Shown here piece after piece: positions 22,118 through 34,414 of a DNA stretch of 64,000 nt. The notes under the pieces are model-generated. The model saw only the letters and a list, made by a program, of their open reading frames with translations, did not search any database and was not told the DNA's origin. A program made the translations under genes and the position numbers. Origin of the DNA: Forficula auricularia (lineage: Eukaryota > Arthropoda > Insecta > Dermaptera > Forficulidae); assembly GCA_024734495.1 (NCBI GenBank), contig JALMQS010000187.1, positions 14,837,173 to 14,901,172 on the forward strand, read 5' to 3'. The first letter of the stretch is position 1. Each line of letters begins with the position of its first letter.

Positions 22118-22305
22118 GTTTTTTTTTGACTTTTCGGCCTTTCTAGCCATAAGCCAATTTACGATATTAATTTTTTTTTTAAATTTGTCTATACCTCTTC
22201 CCGGGGTCAGCTTTTAGCTAGATGCCTCGAGTCAGATTCGAACCCGGGTCCACTTGGTTAGCAGGCTGACATGCTAATCCCTAGCCTACTCGACCCCCCT
22301 TGAGA
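22118..22305 (-). mobile_element. tRNA-derived SINE (type 1), reversed
   Basis: Reverse complement of the type 1 SINE: T-run then GGCCTTTCTAGCCATAAGCC at the left, and CAGATTCGAACCCGGGTCC and the tRNA-like head at the right. The head keeps a near-consensus B box. Confidence 0.85.
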
Positions 22306-23240
22306 GAGTTTATTATATTTTGAACTCTCTAGTTCCATAACCTCTGATTCAAAATTCAGAAAATATATTTTTTGTTGTTGATTTTGTTAAATACAATCCT
22401 AAAATAAATACATTTTTATGTTCCATATTTCAAATGTGCGGAAATCAAAAATATTTGTCTCTTAATAAAGCAAATGAAACGGAATTAAATTCTTGAATAT
22501 ATTAATTTTTCATTTAAGCATTAATACTTTATTTTTTTATTGTATATACATATAAATATTCAATATAAAAAATAACATAAATACATTCAAGCAAAATTTA
22601 CATTTTTTTTCATTAAATAATTGTAAAAAAATAATAATAATAATTTTAAATTAAGATTCATTTTTTTAATATATCAGATTAAAAATCAATAGAATATATA
22701 TATTTTTATATAATTCCTATACATCTCTACCTCATGAATATATATTTTTTTTAGCGAATATGGGTTGTATTTTTTTTATTTATTTTGTCTTAATGGATAA
22801 TTTTTATGATTTCGTTTTGTTTGCTATTAAATATGGACTTGAAATTAAAAAAAAATACATTCGTTCTTGGGGTTTGATTAAGGCCACACCCAAAAAATGG
22901 ATGAATTATACACAAAAAAAATGGGGAAAGAGTGCGGAAAAAAGAGGGGTGAGAGAGAAAGAGAGAGATAATAAACGCGGCCCCTTTTCCGAAATGATAG
23001 AAATGGATTGGATTAAATATGGAAATCAATAATTTATATGATTCATCAGTAAATCGCTTTTATATTTTAGGTTGAGAGATTCTCAGGGTAGAAATCTGCT
23101 TATCCAAATCATTTATTTCTATAAATATGGTGTAGGGGTTGTTTCGAGGTGTCATCGGATATTTCCCCTTATCCCCTCCCTTCGAAAAATATACTCCTTC
23201 AGCTCCAGTATTAGAGTGGAGAATTTTCTAAACTCTTGAG
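22306..23240. other. AT-rich DNA
   Basis: The 90-aa frame at 22760-23032 is Lys/Arg- and aromatic-rich translation of simple sequence with no recognisable domain, and I do not call it. A purine-rich stretch lies at about 22905-22975. Confidence 0.4.
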
Positions 23241-23905
23241 CAGGGGTGTCCAACCCGCGGGCAGGCTGTAGCCCAACATAAAATTATAGTTTTTCTTGTA
23301 AAATTGAAAGTTTTATGTACGTTCTGGAAAAAGTATCTGATGCAATTTAGCCTAATAGAAAAAAAGAATATAATATTTATTTTTATATCTCTCCTAAAAA
23401 TTAAATTTATGAACCACTCATAAAATTCAGAAGTGATACAAAGGGTCCCTTACCTTTCATTTTCAGATTTTTTTAAGAAAAAGTTTTACTTTTCAAGAAA
23501 TTTTAATTTATTCTAATAGTATAATATATACAGAGCTCTAGTATAATATGTATTTTTATACCTCTTCTAAAAATTAAATTTATGAACCACTCATAAAATC
23601 CTGAACTGATACAAAGGGTTCCCTCTTCTTCCTATTTTCTGATTTTTTTAAGAAAAAGTTTTACTTTTCAAGAAATTTTAATTTATTCTAATATTATATT
23701 ATATACAGAGCTCGAATATAATATTTATTTTTATATCTCTCCTATAAATTAAATTTATGAACCACTCCAAAAATCGTGAACTGATACAAAGCCCACCCCC
23801 CCCCCCCCTTACCTATAATTTTCGGGGTTTTTTTAAGAAAATAAAGTTTTACTTTTAAAGAAATTTTAATTTATTCTAATAGTATATTATATACAGAGCT
23901 CGAAA
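23241..23905. repeat. ~180-bp satellite array, locus 1
   Basis: A hAT-like left end (CAGGGGTGTCCAACCCGCGG, about 23243) is followed by roughly three units marked by ATACAGAGCTC (23533, 23708 and 23897; spacing about 175-189). Each unit also has TTAAATTTATGAACCACTC and GAAAGTTTTACTTTTCAAG-like blocks. The same family forms a longer array at 37375-38290. Confidence 0.8.
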
Positions 23906-24830
23906 TATACAAGATACGCATAGAAGAAAGTAGTTGGATGGGAAAAATACTTTTAAAAAAATAGCAAAATACAAAATTTGGAAATAAATTAATTTAATGT
24001 ATTTGAAATAGAAATATAATATCAACAATATACTAATAATATCTACTAATAAATTATTAAGAGTTTTGTGTATTGTATCTGATAAAATTTAACCTGATAA
24101 AACAAAATGATTTTTCCAAAATACAAGATATCTACTTAGGTATAGAAGATAATGAATAATCCCAGAACTGTGCAAAATATATAAAAAATAAAGTTACGGA
24201 ATACAAAATACCGAAATAAATTAATTTCATATATTTCAAATAGAAAAATACAAAATACTAATAATACTATTAAAATATTGAGAGTTTTATACGAATCTTA
24301 AGCAATTTGCCCTGATAAAAAAAAACGGATTTTTCCAAAATAGACTAATTTCATGTATTTCAATAGAAATATACAAAACACTATAGTATAATACTAATCA
24401 AATAATGAGAGTTTTATGTAACCTATCTTATGAAATTTACCCTGATAAAAGAAATTTTTTTTCCAAAATATCGTCGGTACAAAATACTCATAAAAGACCT
24501 TGGTAAAATACTTTTATAAAATAGCGAAATTCAAAATATGGAATACAATAATTTCATGTATTTCAAATAGAAAATTACAAAATGCTAATAATACTATTAA
24601 AATATTGAGAGTTTTATGTACTTTCTAGCAAACTTATCTGTTAAAATTGGCCCTGATAAAATAAAATCATTTTGCCAAAATACAAGATACTTATAGAAAA
24701 TAATCTCAGAGCTGGGCGAAATACTTTTAAAAAAGTGGCGACATACAAAATACCGAAAGTCACTAATTCCATGTATTTCTAATATATAATTACTTTTATA
24801 AAAGCGTTAAAATACAAAAATACAAAAGAT
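23906..24830. repeat. Degenerate tandem array, ~130-220-bp units
   Basis: Units share AGAGTTTTATG (about 24281, 24409 and 24609), CCTGATAAAA, TTTTTCCAAAATA and TTTCATGTATTTCAAATAGA. Spacing is irregular. No coding content. Confidence 0.65.
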
Positions 24831-26980
24831 ATACCTATATACCTGAAATGCTTTTTATAAATATAACATTTAAGAATAAAATCTCTTGAATATCTTTTAA
24901 TTTTTTTACTTTACCATAAGGAACTTATGGAATAAAAAAAATTAGGTTGTACAGAAAAACAAACATTTTGTCAAAATAATTATGTAGTTTCGTTCGAATT
25001 TTTTTTTTATTTTTTAGATGTTTCGAAAAAATGAAGCAAAAAAAAAATTACAATACCTGACCAAAATAGTAAACTAAAAATTTAAGTCAATAATTTAATT
25101 AGATATAGCGGAGATTTAAAGGGAAAACAAAATATATTCTCACATATAAGAATAATACATATGTACTCGAATATTCAATTCCCGGTTAACTAGCGCCAAT
25201 AGAATAACAGAAAGAGATATGTCTAAAATTCAAATTTTAGTATTTTTTTATTTTATAAAAGAGCGAAGCTCATGCCTCTGGCGTGCCTACTTCGAGTTAG
25301 TGAATGTTAACAGAGCAATCCAGTTCAGTTGAAAATTTTACTCTTACCTTGCACACTTGCTTGCAAATTGGATAGGAAACGGTACATTGAGTATTAGTTT
25401 TACAATAAAGAAGTTCGTTCAGTATCACCCATTTTTGTGTTCAAGTTACCTGGATATAAGATCTCTACTGGAGCTTCTCTTATAATAATTAAACCTTGAA
25501 ACCAGATTTCGAATCTGTTATAACTGGAATAAGGATGGAAAAGGATTGTCTACCGAAGCAGTTTGCATTTGGACGACCGCCCACCTTATTGAAAATCAGC
25601 ATACTACATTCAACATATGTAAATATTTCCTCAATGATCATCTCAGTAAATTATAAATATAACAAATTTATTGCTTTATAATTTATTAAAAGAAAAAAGA
25701 AAATAAACCTTCCTTTTAATACATAAGTATCGAGAACAATTAAAATCCCTACAGTCCACTCAGTTACTTCAGTTTTTTAATAAAGGTTCCAGTGACATCC
25801 AGAAAGAATCTACAATCTATACATCGGCACTTCGGAGCTAGATGAAAATTCTTTAATTTTATACAAGATAGATAGCTAAATAGAGTTGGGCATATATGTT
25901 TTTATTATTCTATTTCTAAAAACAAGCGATTTTTATTTGGAAATATAAATCCTCTTGCAAGCGATGCTATGTCTGTCTGTCTGTTTGTCTCTTTCTAGTT
26001 TTGCATTAAGAATTCTTATCTCATTCAACATAAAGCATTCAGTTTAATGTGGACAGAGAGATTGCTAAAATTTACCTCGAAATAATTATTTTTCGCTGAT
26101 TTATTCATAGAATTGAATTAATTAAACGCTTTTTGTTTTTATAAAATTGTTACTTTTACCGTCTCGTTGTCGTTGTCGTCGAGTCGTCCTTTCTCCATCT
26201 CAGTCAGAGAAACAAAATATATACAGAAAAACCGACCCCCTTTTCACACTCACACAATTCAAATTTAATGAATTCTAAAATGTTCTTTTTCTCTACTCTT
26301 GGAGAGTAGAAAGATTTATTTATTTATTTTATTTTTTTATTTGAAATGCACTTAATTAGCAAGCTGCGAAAATTTATGAGATTAATTGAAGGAAAAAGTA
26401 AAACTTTTTCAAGACTCTTTACACTCTTTGCAATTTTGATGAATTAATAATTTTCAATGATAAATTATCTAAATCTAATATTTTCTTACCTATAGTCAAA
26501 AGGACGTTTCTATATTAATAATAAAAATTAAGAAATAAATCTCTAAAAGCGTGAAACAGGTATGGACTAGTATTTGGTATATTTGCAATCCGTTCACGTG
26601 GACATTTATTAGATAATAAAATAGTGTAAACTTACTGTAGACACTCATTTATAAGTAATTAATAATAAACTTCAATATAAAATAATTTATTTTTTATTTA
26701 TCCCTATTTTATAATAATATAGACTTAAATCTCAATAAAATCATGTTTTCTGCATTTTTGAACCTGAACTTCTAATGCTAGAAAGCCTAAAATATAATCA
26801 GTTTTTTGTATTGAAAATACAAATATTTTAGCACAGGAACAAACTTTCTACATTTTTTTAAGTTATCGTGAATATCTGTATCCAGGCATATAGACAAAAA
26901 ATCAATTGTATTTATGTATATGTCAGTGTGGTTCCATTGACAGGGTAGCCAATTAGCCCGGACTAGTAATCATGGCACTC
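24831..26980. other. AT-rich DNA
   Basis: No gene supported. The part at about 25190-25620 is less AT-rich and may be unique. 26725-26900 is a diverged copy of the repeat at 61750-61935 (shared CTCAATAAAA, then AGAA.CCTAAAAT.TAATCAGT). Confidence 0.4.
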
Positions 26981-26984
26981 GGGT

Positions 26985-27065
26985 TCTATTCCTAAGAGAG
27001 TGAAAATAACCCCTTCTGACATATAATTAAAAATAATTTATTCCATCTCGGATCTAATAGGTAAT
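26985..27065 (+). repeat. Short dispersed repeat, half-hairpin
   Basis: CTTCTGACATATAATTAAAA..TTATTCCATC matches one arm of the hairpin at 63302-63463 and the stretch at about 59405-59465. Confidence 0.5.
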
Positions 27066-27242
27066 TTTCCTTAGAAATTTGAAGTTTATTTCTCTCGGTA
27101 TTTTAAACATTTATATAGATATCTAGTCATTTCAAGAATCTTTTCTTAATGTTTATTCTAAGATCTTCATTTCCAATTATTTTTTATATTAAATTATTCT
27201 GAATCAGATCCATATTTTTAGATTAGATTAAATTTATGTTTT

Positions 27243-27380
27243 TCGAATCCGACTCGAGGCATCCAGCTAAAATCTGACCCCCGGGGTAGAGACAAATTTA
27301 AAAAAAATATATATATATAACTAGTATCGTAATTAGGCTTTATGGCTGGAAAGGCGGAAAAGCCAAAAAAAAAAAATTAT
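27243..27380 (+). mobile_element. tRNA-derived SINE (type 1), 5'-truncated
   Basis: Starts within the B-box region (TCGAATCCGACTCGAGGCAT), then GCTAAAATCTGACCCCCGGG, and ends with GGAAAGGCGGAAAAGCC and poly-A. The head is missing. Confidence 0.8.
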
Positions 27381-27438
27381 ATTCCGGTTATAAAAAAAAA
27401 AAATTATTCCATTTTTTTCATTTGTATGTTCCAAAAAC

Positions 27439-27469
27439 GACGTTTCGTTCACAATTTGGACTTCTTCAG
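27439..27469 (-). ncRNA. Hammerhead ribozyme motif, family D
   Basis: Minus strand: CUGAAGA, extra A, stem II GUCCA/UGAAC (5 bp with one mismatch), GAAAC, GUC. The left half of an inverted pair with 27949-27980, about 480 bp apart, sharing AAAAATCTAAG upstream of the core. Stem I is not obvious. Confidence 0.55.
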
Positions 27470-27948
27470 ATACTTAGATTTTTCCAGTAAAAAATTCATA
27501 AATTTACTGCCATTATTAAAATGCCTTCCAATAATTTATTTAAGCACAGACCCTGTAAACCTTGTAAGCACACCAGTATTTGAAATCCGTAAAAAATGCC
27601 TCAATATATATTATATATAGGTAATTTTTAAAATGTTGGTCCATAAATTATGTCACAATAATTTTAAGACTTTTAGACCTCCCTGTGTAACATTTTCATT
27701 GTGACGTCACACTATCACTTTTATATCCTATAATTAAAAAAAATATTTTACTTTTATGACAACACAATTCTAAAAGATCCCCGTGCCCCCCTGTTACAAT
27801 TTGTCACAAATCTGCATCCAAAAATTGTAAGCTTTGTAGATATCCCTCTGGAGTGGGGTTTTTTAAAGGGGATAAACTTTTTGGCCCGAGACGCTGCCCG
27901 CCAGGGCCAGTAGCCCAGAGAGATTTTATTATATAAAAATCTAAGAAT

Positions 27949-27980
27949 ATGAAGAAGTGCAAATTGTCTACGAAACATCG
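27949..27980 (+). ncRNA. Hammerhead motif, family D, decayed partner
   Basis: AUGAAGA, A, GUGCAAAUUGUCUAC, GAAAC, AUC. C3 is changed to A and the GUC triplet to AUC, so it is predicted inactive. It lies opposite the motif at 27439-27469. Confidence 0.5.
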
Positions 27981-28084
27981 TGATTAGAAAATACTTGTGT
28001 AGTTCTTTATACCCTGAATATTAATTTAATTATTTTTTTTTCTGACTTATTTGAGTAAGGTTAAGAGTGTATATTATAATATGA

Positions 28085-28504
28085 GAAGATGGGGGTTGAT
28101 TGTCCTTGTGCCCCCTGCTGGTGGTTGAGATGGATTAAGGGCGTGGGCGGTTTGGCAAGCAGACCACAACCAGCCAGCTCTCCATCCGTCCGTCCGTTTT
28201 GACACGACACGACCGACAGCTGTCATCCGATGGTACTTTCTTCCGCAAAAGAATCTCCTGTGTCAACCTAACCTTTCTCTCTGTTTATTGCACTGATCGT
28301 ATATCGTATATCGTATTCCGGGGCTGGTATTAAATGATTGATTGGTCTGTTTGTGTGTGTGTGTGTGCGGATAAAACAAGAGGGGGGTTACTTGCCGATC
28401 GCCAGTGACGGCGCAGCGGGTGAGAAGTGATTAATCAAACCAGAAGCCGAATTCCGCCCCACACTCAACCCCTTCTACCATCTAGGAGATGAGTGCAATC
28501 CATC

Positions 28505-28530
<26 letters not shown>
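28085..28530. other. Less AT-rich island with CA microsatellite
   Basis: Apparently unique sequence (CCGTCCGTCCGTTTTGACAC, CGACAGCTGTCATCC) with a GT run at about 28352-28368 and a (CA)n tract at about 28502-28530. Contains the palindrome GACAGCTGTC. No frame with recognisable domains. Candidate regulatory or first-exon/UTR sequence. Confidence 0.4.
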
Positions 28531-28537
<7 letters not shown>

Positions 28538-28734
28538 TACAAAATACAAATAAAAAAAAAGGCTACAAAAAAGAAAAAGTGTATGATAAAAAATCGAAAC
28601 CAATCAGAGCTATTTTGGAACTATTCTCTTGAAAGTAAATCAAAGAGGGTGTATGTATCTACTCTGCTTGATGAATTTTTAAAATTATTGTTATTATTAT
28701 TAAGTACCTACCTATCTGGCGGGCCGAGGTAGTT

Positions 28735-28900
28735 TTATGTTTTAGTTAAAAGCGATATTTTAATATTAATTTTAAATTCAGCTAAAAGATTGATTTTTAG
28801 AATTAAATAAAATTGAAATATAAATTAATTTATTTTTTGCCAACGTTTTGACCCTCTCTAAATGCCATTAAGACACCGCTCTGCACAAAATTTTAAATTT
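28735..28900 (-). repeat. Repeat family I (hammerhead-like relic plus tail)
   Basis: The minus strand has a decayed catalytic region (UCAAAACGUUGG after an eroded box), then AT-rich sequence shared with 43260-43455, 44940-45120 and 54370-54480, including CGCTTTTAACT. The end hairpin is degraded here. Confidence 0.5.
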
Positions 28901-28916
28901 AATTACATATTTAAAT

Positions 28917-28966
28917 AAGTAGTATCGTAAATTGGCTTATGGCTAGAAAGGCAGAAAAGCCAAAAA
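28917..28966 (+). mobile_element. SINE type 1, 3' tail fragment
   Basis: Only TATCGTAAATTGGCTTATGG and AGAAAGGCAGAAAAGCC with an A-rich end are left. Confidence 0.7.
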
Positions 28967-29204
28967 TAATATTATTATTATTATATTAACACACTCATCT
29001 GTGAATAATTCTTTAAATTAAAAAAAAATTGAATAATAATAATAATAATAATAATTAAATTGTATTTATATTTTATTTAATTTAGGCTAGAAATAAAAAA
29101 AACGACCATTTTACCTGAATTTAAAATTAATGATAATATTTTCTCTTTGGAGAGAGGTGGACTGGTAGAATTTTCAGCTGAAATTAATCAAGGATAATTT
29201 TTTT

Positions 29205-30065
29205 TTGCTGTCCGAGATTCATATGGTTCGAAATAAATAAAAAAAATATCCCCCAAGTCTCAAATCTCTATCTCAATTTTAACCTTTGGTCCACAGCGAT
29301 GCAAATTTCTCATCTAAATTACATAGTCTTTTTGGCATTGGACGATCAATTTTTTATTCCAGACAAAGTAATGGATCAAAAAATATGAAACTCTCTAGAC
29401 ATTATCCGTATAAAAGTAACTATCCTTCATAATTTTTACAGATTCATAGCTATTACAATTTTGAAGTTACAGGTATATAACATACAGCTATATCTTAGTG
29501 TTAATAAGTTATAGAGAAAATTGAAAAGTTTTTGTTTTGCCGAGAGTAGCAGAGTTGTTGATTCACAAAGAGAAACAAAGAGGTTGTCTCTGCTTGATGC
29601 AAATAAACATACACACATATATATATCGAGATGATATATCTGTATATATATTATTTATTTGTTTGAGACTATAGTTTCGAAGACTTGGTCTTCATCATCA
29701 GTCTTTCTTCAATTATAAATATATGTGTGTATGTTTATTTGCATCAAGCAGAGGACAACCTCTTTGTTTCTCTTTGTGAAGTTATAGAGGCCAAAATTAT
29801 TATAGATAAAAATCTGTAAAAATTCTGAGGGATAGCTAGTATTATAAGGATAAAGTCTAGAGAGTTTAAAATTTTTTGAACCATTAATTTGTCCCGAATA
29901 AAAAATTGATGGTTCAATATCAAAAACCCCATGTTATTTAGATGGGAAACTTACATCGCAGTTCTGCACAGGTTAAAATTGAGATAAAGACTTAAAATTT
30001 GCGGGATATTTTCTTTTATTTATTTCGAACCATATAAGCATCGGATAGCGTAAAAATTCGAAAAA
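29205..30065. mobile_element. ~870-bp palindromic element with central hammerhead (family A)
   Basis: Outer arms: repeat R reversed at 29205-29445 and forward at 29800-30065. Inner arms: the block CACAAAGAGAAACAAAGAGG, then GCTTGATGCAAATAAACATA (about 29570-29610), and its complement (about 29722-29782). A single intact hammerhead motif sits near the centre. The inner arms match 40384-41017. No reading frame of note. It resembles a doubled, inverted, non-autonomous retroelement tail. Confidence 0.75.
29667..29701 (-). ncRNA. Hammerhead ribozyme motif, family A, intact
   Basis: Minus strand: CUGAUGA, extra U, stem II GAAGAC-CAA-GUCUUC (6 bp perfect), GAAAC, UAUA, GUC. AC/GU around UAUA gives the minimal stem III. 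Next to the core, GA/UC can begin stem I, with AUUUAU/AUAAAU further out. Sister copies are at 8762-8796, 40709-40743 and 40832-40866. Confidence 0.75.
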
Positions 30066-30224
30066 ATAAGGACCACCCTTTTGACCAGGCTATAGCCTTC
30101 AAAACGCCCTTTATATTGAAGACTAAATTTTCCGCTTCTTATTTTTTGGTAATTCCTCTCATCCAAAAAATAAAAAAAGCCTATCCAAGTTTAGTAATAT
30201 ATTTTTGCAGTATTTCTTTTGCAA

Positions 30225-30355
30225 TCGGTTGCACTTAGCAACTCCTCTCACGTTTCAGTTCCCAAGTAAACTCTGACTTGCTCAACGCAAAGGGTGAAAG
30301 AAAAAGCGTTCTGGGTGAGGGGAGAGGGCCATAAATCGTCTTGGCACCTGCACTG

Positions 30356-30386
<31 letters not shown>

Positions 30387-30670
30387 AGGTTAAACTACAG
30401 GTGTCTCCGTGAATGTGTGCGAAGACAAATAAATCGCGCTGTATGAGCCGAGGCGGCTGGATAAATGGCCGTTTTGGTACTGGGTCAGCCCCCCCCCCCC
30501 CCCTTAAAATGAAAAAAGGGTTTCTTATATCATCATCTATTAACTAGACACGTGATCAATCCGGTTGGAAATTTAATATCCATCTATCTATCATGCCCCT
30601 CCGCCTGGTGGTTGTTTTTTATCGTTTATTACACCCACACACCTGCTGTAATTAATTATATATTTACACA
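30225..30670. other. Less AT-rich island with TA microsatellite and C-run
   Basis: Unique-looking sequence containing (TA)n at about 30355-30380 and a run of about 15 C at 30489-30503. No coding frame recognised. Confidence 0.4.
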
Positions 30671-30978
30671 CCGTTGGAGATATCAACGCAAAACATATTG
30701 ACCAATGATCAACCGATAAAATTATTACCGGCTTCTTGTTTTTTTTATTCCTATTCTAGGTAGTAGTTGCGGTTGCTATTTGTAAATTAATCGAGGCTTG
30801 TAAAAATTAAAGTGAAAATGTAACCTGATCGATTGATTGATTGATACATGATGCGGAAAAAATAGACAACTCTTAAACGATTGACATAGATAAATAAATA
30901 AATACAAAATAGAGAAAATATTGATTGTAAAAGGAATAGTAGAGAATTGGATAAAATTAAAAACATAGAGCTTTTTCT

Positions 30979-31030
30979 AAATGAGCCAGACGTTTCGTCA
31001 ATTTATTTTGCCTTCCTCAGTAGCTCATTT
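30979..31030 (-). ncRNA. Hammerhead ribozyme motif, family E, best stem I
   Basis: Minus strand: AAAUGAGCUA, CUGAGGA, extra A, stem II GGCAA/UUGAC (one mismatch, 6-nt loop), GAAAC, GUC, UGGCUCAUUU. The two outer decamers pair at all ten positions (one G-U), so the cleavage site is embedded in a convincing type I fold. No inverted partner is seen within 500 bp. This is the most complete secondary structure of the set. Confidence 0.75.
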
Positions 31031-31339
31031 TATCAAAATTTGAAAAATATATATATATATTTGAAAAATATTAGAAAATTATTCCAAATATGACATTTTG
31101 TTATTACATATTTAATTATGAAAAAAGTGTGATTTTTAAAAGAAAAATTTAATTTTCAAAATTATTTTTGAAAGAAAATGATCAACTTTTTATAAATTAA
31201 AGGGCTTATTTGAGTCGCATAAAAGTAAATGAAATTTTAATCAATTAACATTGTAATAAATAAAGATTAATTTAGTAATTAATTTTATTAATTTAATCGA
31301 GTAATAAAGATTTATTTATTTATTTGACACATTTACTAA

Positions 31340-31372
31340 CAGTTTTGGTCACCCCTGGTAAACCATCTTCAG
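31340..31372 (-). ncRNA. Hammerhead-like motif, mutated GAAA box
   Basis: Minus strand: CUGAAGA, U, GGU(U)UACC-AGG-GGUGACC (7 bp with a bulge and a wobble), AAAAC, UGUU. The G of GAAA is lost. Flanking CACUUUA/UAAAUGUG can form stem I with one bulge. Predicted inactive; related to 2358-2392. Confidence 0.55.
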
Positions 31373-31399
31373 TAAAGTGACCATTTTTTCCGCGGTCCA

Positions 31400-32870
31400 A
31401 TCCAATTCCAGAAAATATTTAAATGAAAAACTAAAATGCACCATGTACATACAGTAAAAAAATTATTTATATTATAATAAGTGTGTGGTGACTGTAAAAG
31501 CATAAAGACATGTGCGTAGATGAGTAAATGCGATCATATAGTCATATACATACGCAGAGACGCGCGAATAAAATATAATCGAATATTATAATATTTACAT
31601 TATATGATGAATTATCTAATTCGGGACATTTTCCCGGGCATATATTAATAGGGGCACGGGGCTTTGATGGTCACCCTAATCTTCAATAGTAAATTTCGTT
31701 CAAGATTTGGAATTTGTCACTCTGCGTATATAACTCATTCATAATTTATTATGATGATTATTTCAATAATTTATAAACACTTGTCATTGATTTTGAACTC
31801 AAAATATTTAAATTATACATAAGTCACTGAAGGTAGTTGTTTCGCGATAATACTAGCAAAAAGTTAATGCTAGAATATATAGAACAGACAATAGGGATTC
31901 ATAATTCATGAGCTCAAAACTCTTTGCTGTTTATGTACCGATTCTAGCCAATCCCGTGCTTGTTTGACAAATCTGACACCATTGTAAGATATTGAATATT
32001 TTTATATACTAAAACATTTTAAAAGTTAAAAAATTTCTATAAAAATTGTTTTGTTATTTTTTAACAAATGTAATCAACGCCTACGTTACACCTTATGAAA
32101 ATTATAATTTCGAAAAAATGTTCATGCGCGCTTTATACATCTTTCGCTGGTTAAATAAATGCGCTGTTGCCAAATTGTTTTTAGTGTAAATTTTTTTTAT
32201 ACATTTTTCATTATTTATTCATTATTATCTCAGAAACTGTGTTGTAACTATGAATCAAAATTGTCTTAAAATATGTATTGGTTATTGTTTAATGTTGGTT
32301 TAGTTTTTTATAAAAATGATAAGAAGGGTTTCTTAATTATAATTAAATATGTATGTAAATTTTCTGATATCCCGTATAGTGCAATGTATAAGATTCTGAA
32401 AAACTTTATTTTTGAAATTTAATATCTCCTGAACTATATTGTTCATAAATTTCGATTTTCCACCAATCGATGCAGAAGTATTTAAATAATAATCTGTCTA
32501 AATTTCAAAAAAATCCTAAGAAAACCCATTTGGCGGAACAACTACCTTAAGTTTTGGAAGAATCTTAGAAAAATTATTAACTCCTTCAGACGGTATTTAA
32601 TGTTTCCCCGCGTAATCGGCTCAATTCAGGTGTTTTGGACAACCACATTAATTTCTCTTTATGAATCAATAACAACTCTAGTTACTCTCTGTAAATTTTT
32701 AATAAACGTTTTGAAAAAAAATTAAGTTTATTTAAAAAATTGTTCTAATTCTTTTTGAAACAAAAAAATTATTAACTGTTTCAGGACGTTTTAATGTTTT
32801 CACATGACATGTTCGCCGGTTAATCGGCGCCCGTTCAGGTGTTATTTTTTCTATTCTGTTCTCTAAATTT
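31400..32870. other. AT-rich DNA
   Basis: No gene, RNA or clear repeat. A diverged direct repeat (AAAATTATTAACTCCTTCAG and AAAATTATTAACTGTTTCAG, then TTTTAATGTTT) is seen at about 32571 and 32765. Confidence 0.45.
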
Positions 32871-32879
32871 TATCGTTGC

Positions 32880-33474
32880 GTTCAAATCAACTTGAACACG
32901 GCAAATGAATGTCGCGCACACTCATTGAACAAACGCAGACAGGCACATCTCCCCGAGTTTTTTTACTTGGCTCGTATCATCCCCCTAAGGGGGTGCACAA
33001 CCAACCAGCCAACCCCTATTTCTCACCCTTTTTATATTCGCCGTTTCATCGTCAAAAAAAAGGGTCTGTGTGCGAGTGGAGGAGCCAAGTGGATGATGGC
33101 AAGTGTGTGTGTGTGTGTGTGTGTGCTGGCTGCGAGGGTGTCGCATTGTATGTGACCAAGTAATTAATGATATATAGAGCCTAATTAGCCCAGGCTGGCC
33201 CTGTGATAAATGAGGCAAATGTTAGCTTTCTGCCGGCCACCGTGTCAATCATGGCTCGAGGGGGTGAAAAAGGACCACCCCCTCATCCCCCTTCAAACAC
33301 ACCCACACAGCCAAGGGCCGGCCAGAGAGAGGGGATATCTTAAATCAATACCATTGATTCAAAGGAACAGTTACAAAAATAGTAACGGCCGCGCATTCAA
33401 TACGGGTTTCAAGATCAAAATGCCATCCACCCCCACACACCCCCTGCCTGCTGGTTGCTCTCTTCACCCTTAAT
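32880..33474. other. Less AT-rich island with GT microsatellite
   Basis: Contains (GT)n at about 33103-33124 and many C-rich phrases (CACCCCCTCATCCCCC). Several overlapping frames of 77-87 aa exist on both strands (32892-33473) but none has a recognisable domain or a convincing start context. Could be regulatory or UTR sequence. Confidence 0.4.
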
Positions 33475-33753
33475 AACCCCGTTTTAGAAAAATATATTAT
33501 TCTTAAATAAATATTTCACTCACCTTAATGCAGTGGTTTTCAACCTTTTCTAGAGAATGAAACACTTTTTTCGGCAATTTCCTTTAGCGAAACAATTAAT
33601 GTTAAAATTTTATTATTTATTTATTGGTATCTAATAAAGTTGTTGAAGTTTTTATTTTTGTGATTAATTTTATTAAGATTTAAATTTTTAGATCACACAT
33701 ATAATTAATCATAATTATTTATTCAAAACGAATAAATATTACAATAAAACTAC

Positions 33754-33779
33754 GACGTTTCGATCGAGTTATTCTTCAA
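33754..33779 (-). ncRNA. Hammerhead-like relic, family F, unit 1
   Basis: Minus strand: UUGAAGA (C3 to U), weak stem II, GAAAC, GUC. ACAAU/AUUGU can close an outer stem I. Predicted weak or inactive. Confidence 0.4.
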
Positions 33780-34083
33780 TTGTTCTCAAGTTCACCCTTA
33801 ATAACCCCGTTTTAAAAAAATATATTCTTCCTAAATAAATATTTCATTCACTTTAAGGCAGTGGTTTTAAACCTTTTCTAGGGTACAGAACACTTTTGTG
33901 AGCAATTTCCTTTAGTGAAACACTTAATGTTAAAATTTTATTATTTATTTAATAGTATCTAATGAAGAAGCTGTTGGAGCTTTTATTTTTGTGATAATTT
34001 AATTAAGATTTAAATTTTTAGATCACACATATAATTAATCATAATTATTTATTCAGAACGAATAAATATTACAATAAAACTAC

Positions 34084-34109
34084 GACGTTTCGATCGAGTT
34101 ATTCTTCAA
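34084..34109 (-). ncRNA. Hammerhead-like relic, family F, unit 2
   Basis: Same sequence as unit 1, in the second tandem unit. Confidence 0.4.
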
Positions 34110-34414
34110 TTGTTCTCAAGTTCACCCTTGATAACCCCGTTTTAAAAAAATATATTCTTCCTAAATAAACATTTCATTCACTTTAAGGCAGTGGTTTTAA
34201 ACCTCTTTCTAGAGTATTCGAAACACTTTTTTCGGCAATTTCCTTTAGCGAAACAATTAATGTTAAAATTTTATTATTTATTTATTGGTATCTAATGAAG
34301 TTGTTGAAGTTTTTATTTTTGTGATTAATTTTATTAAGATTTAAATTTTTAGATCACACATATAATTAATCATAATTATTTATTCAAAACGAATAAATAT
34401 TACAATAAAACTAC

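Noticed and set aside
28499..28530. (CA)n and other microsatellites as telomeric or regulatory arrays
   Set aside because: Plain dinucleotide runs; no TTAGG-type telomere repeat was found anywhere in the window.
32892..33473. Overlapping 77-87-aa frames on both strands
   Set aside because: Frames overlap each other on opposite strands and run through GT and CA microsatellites; no recognisable domain.
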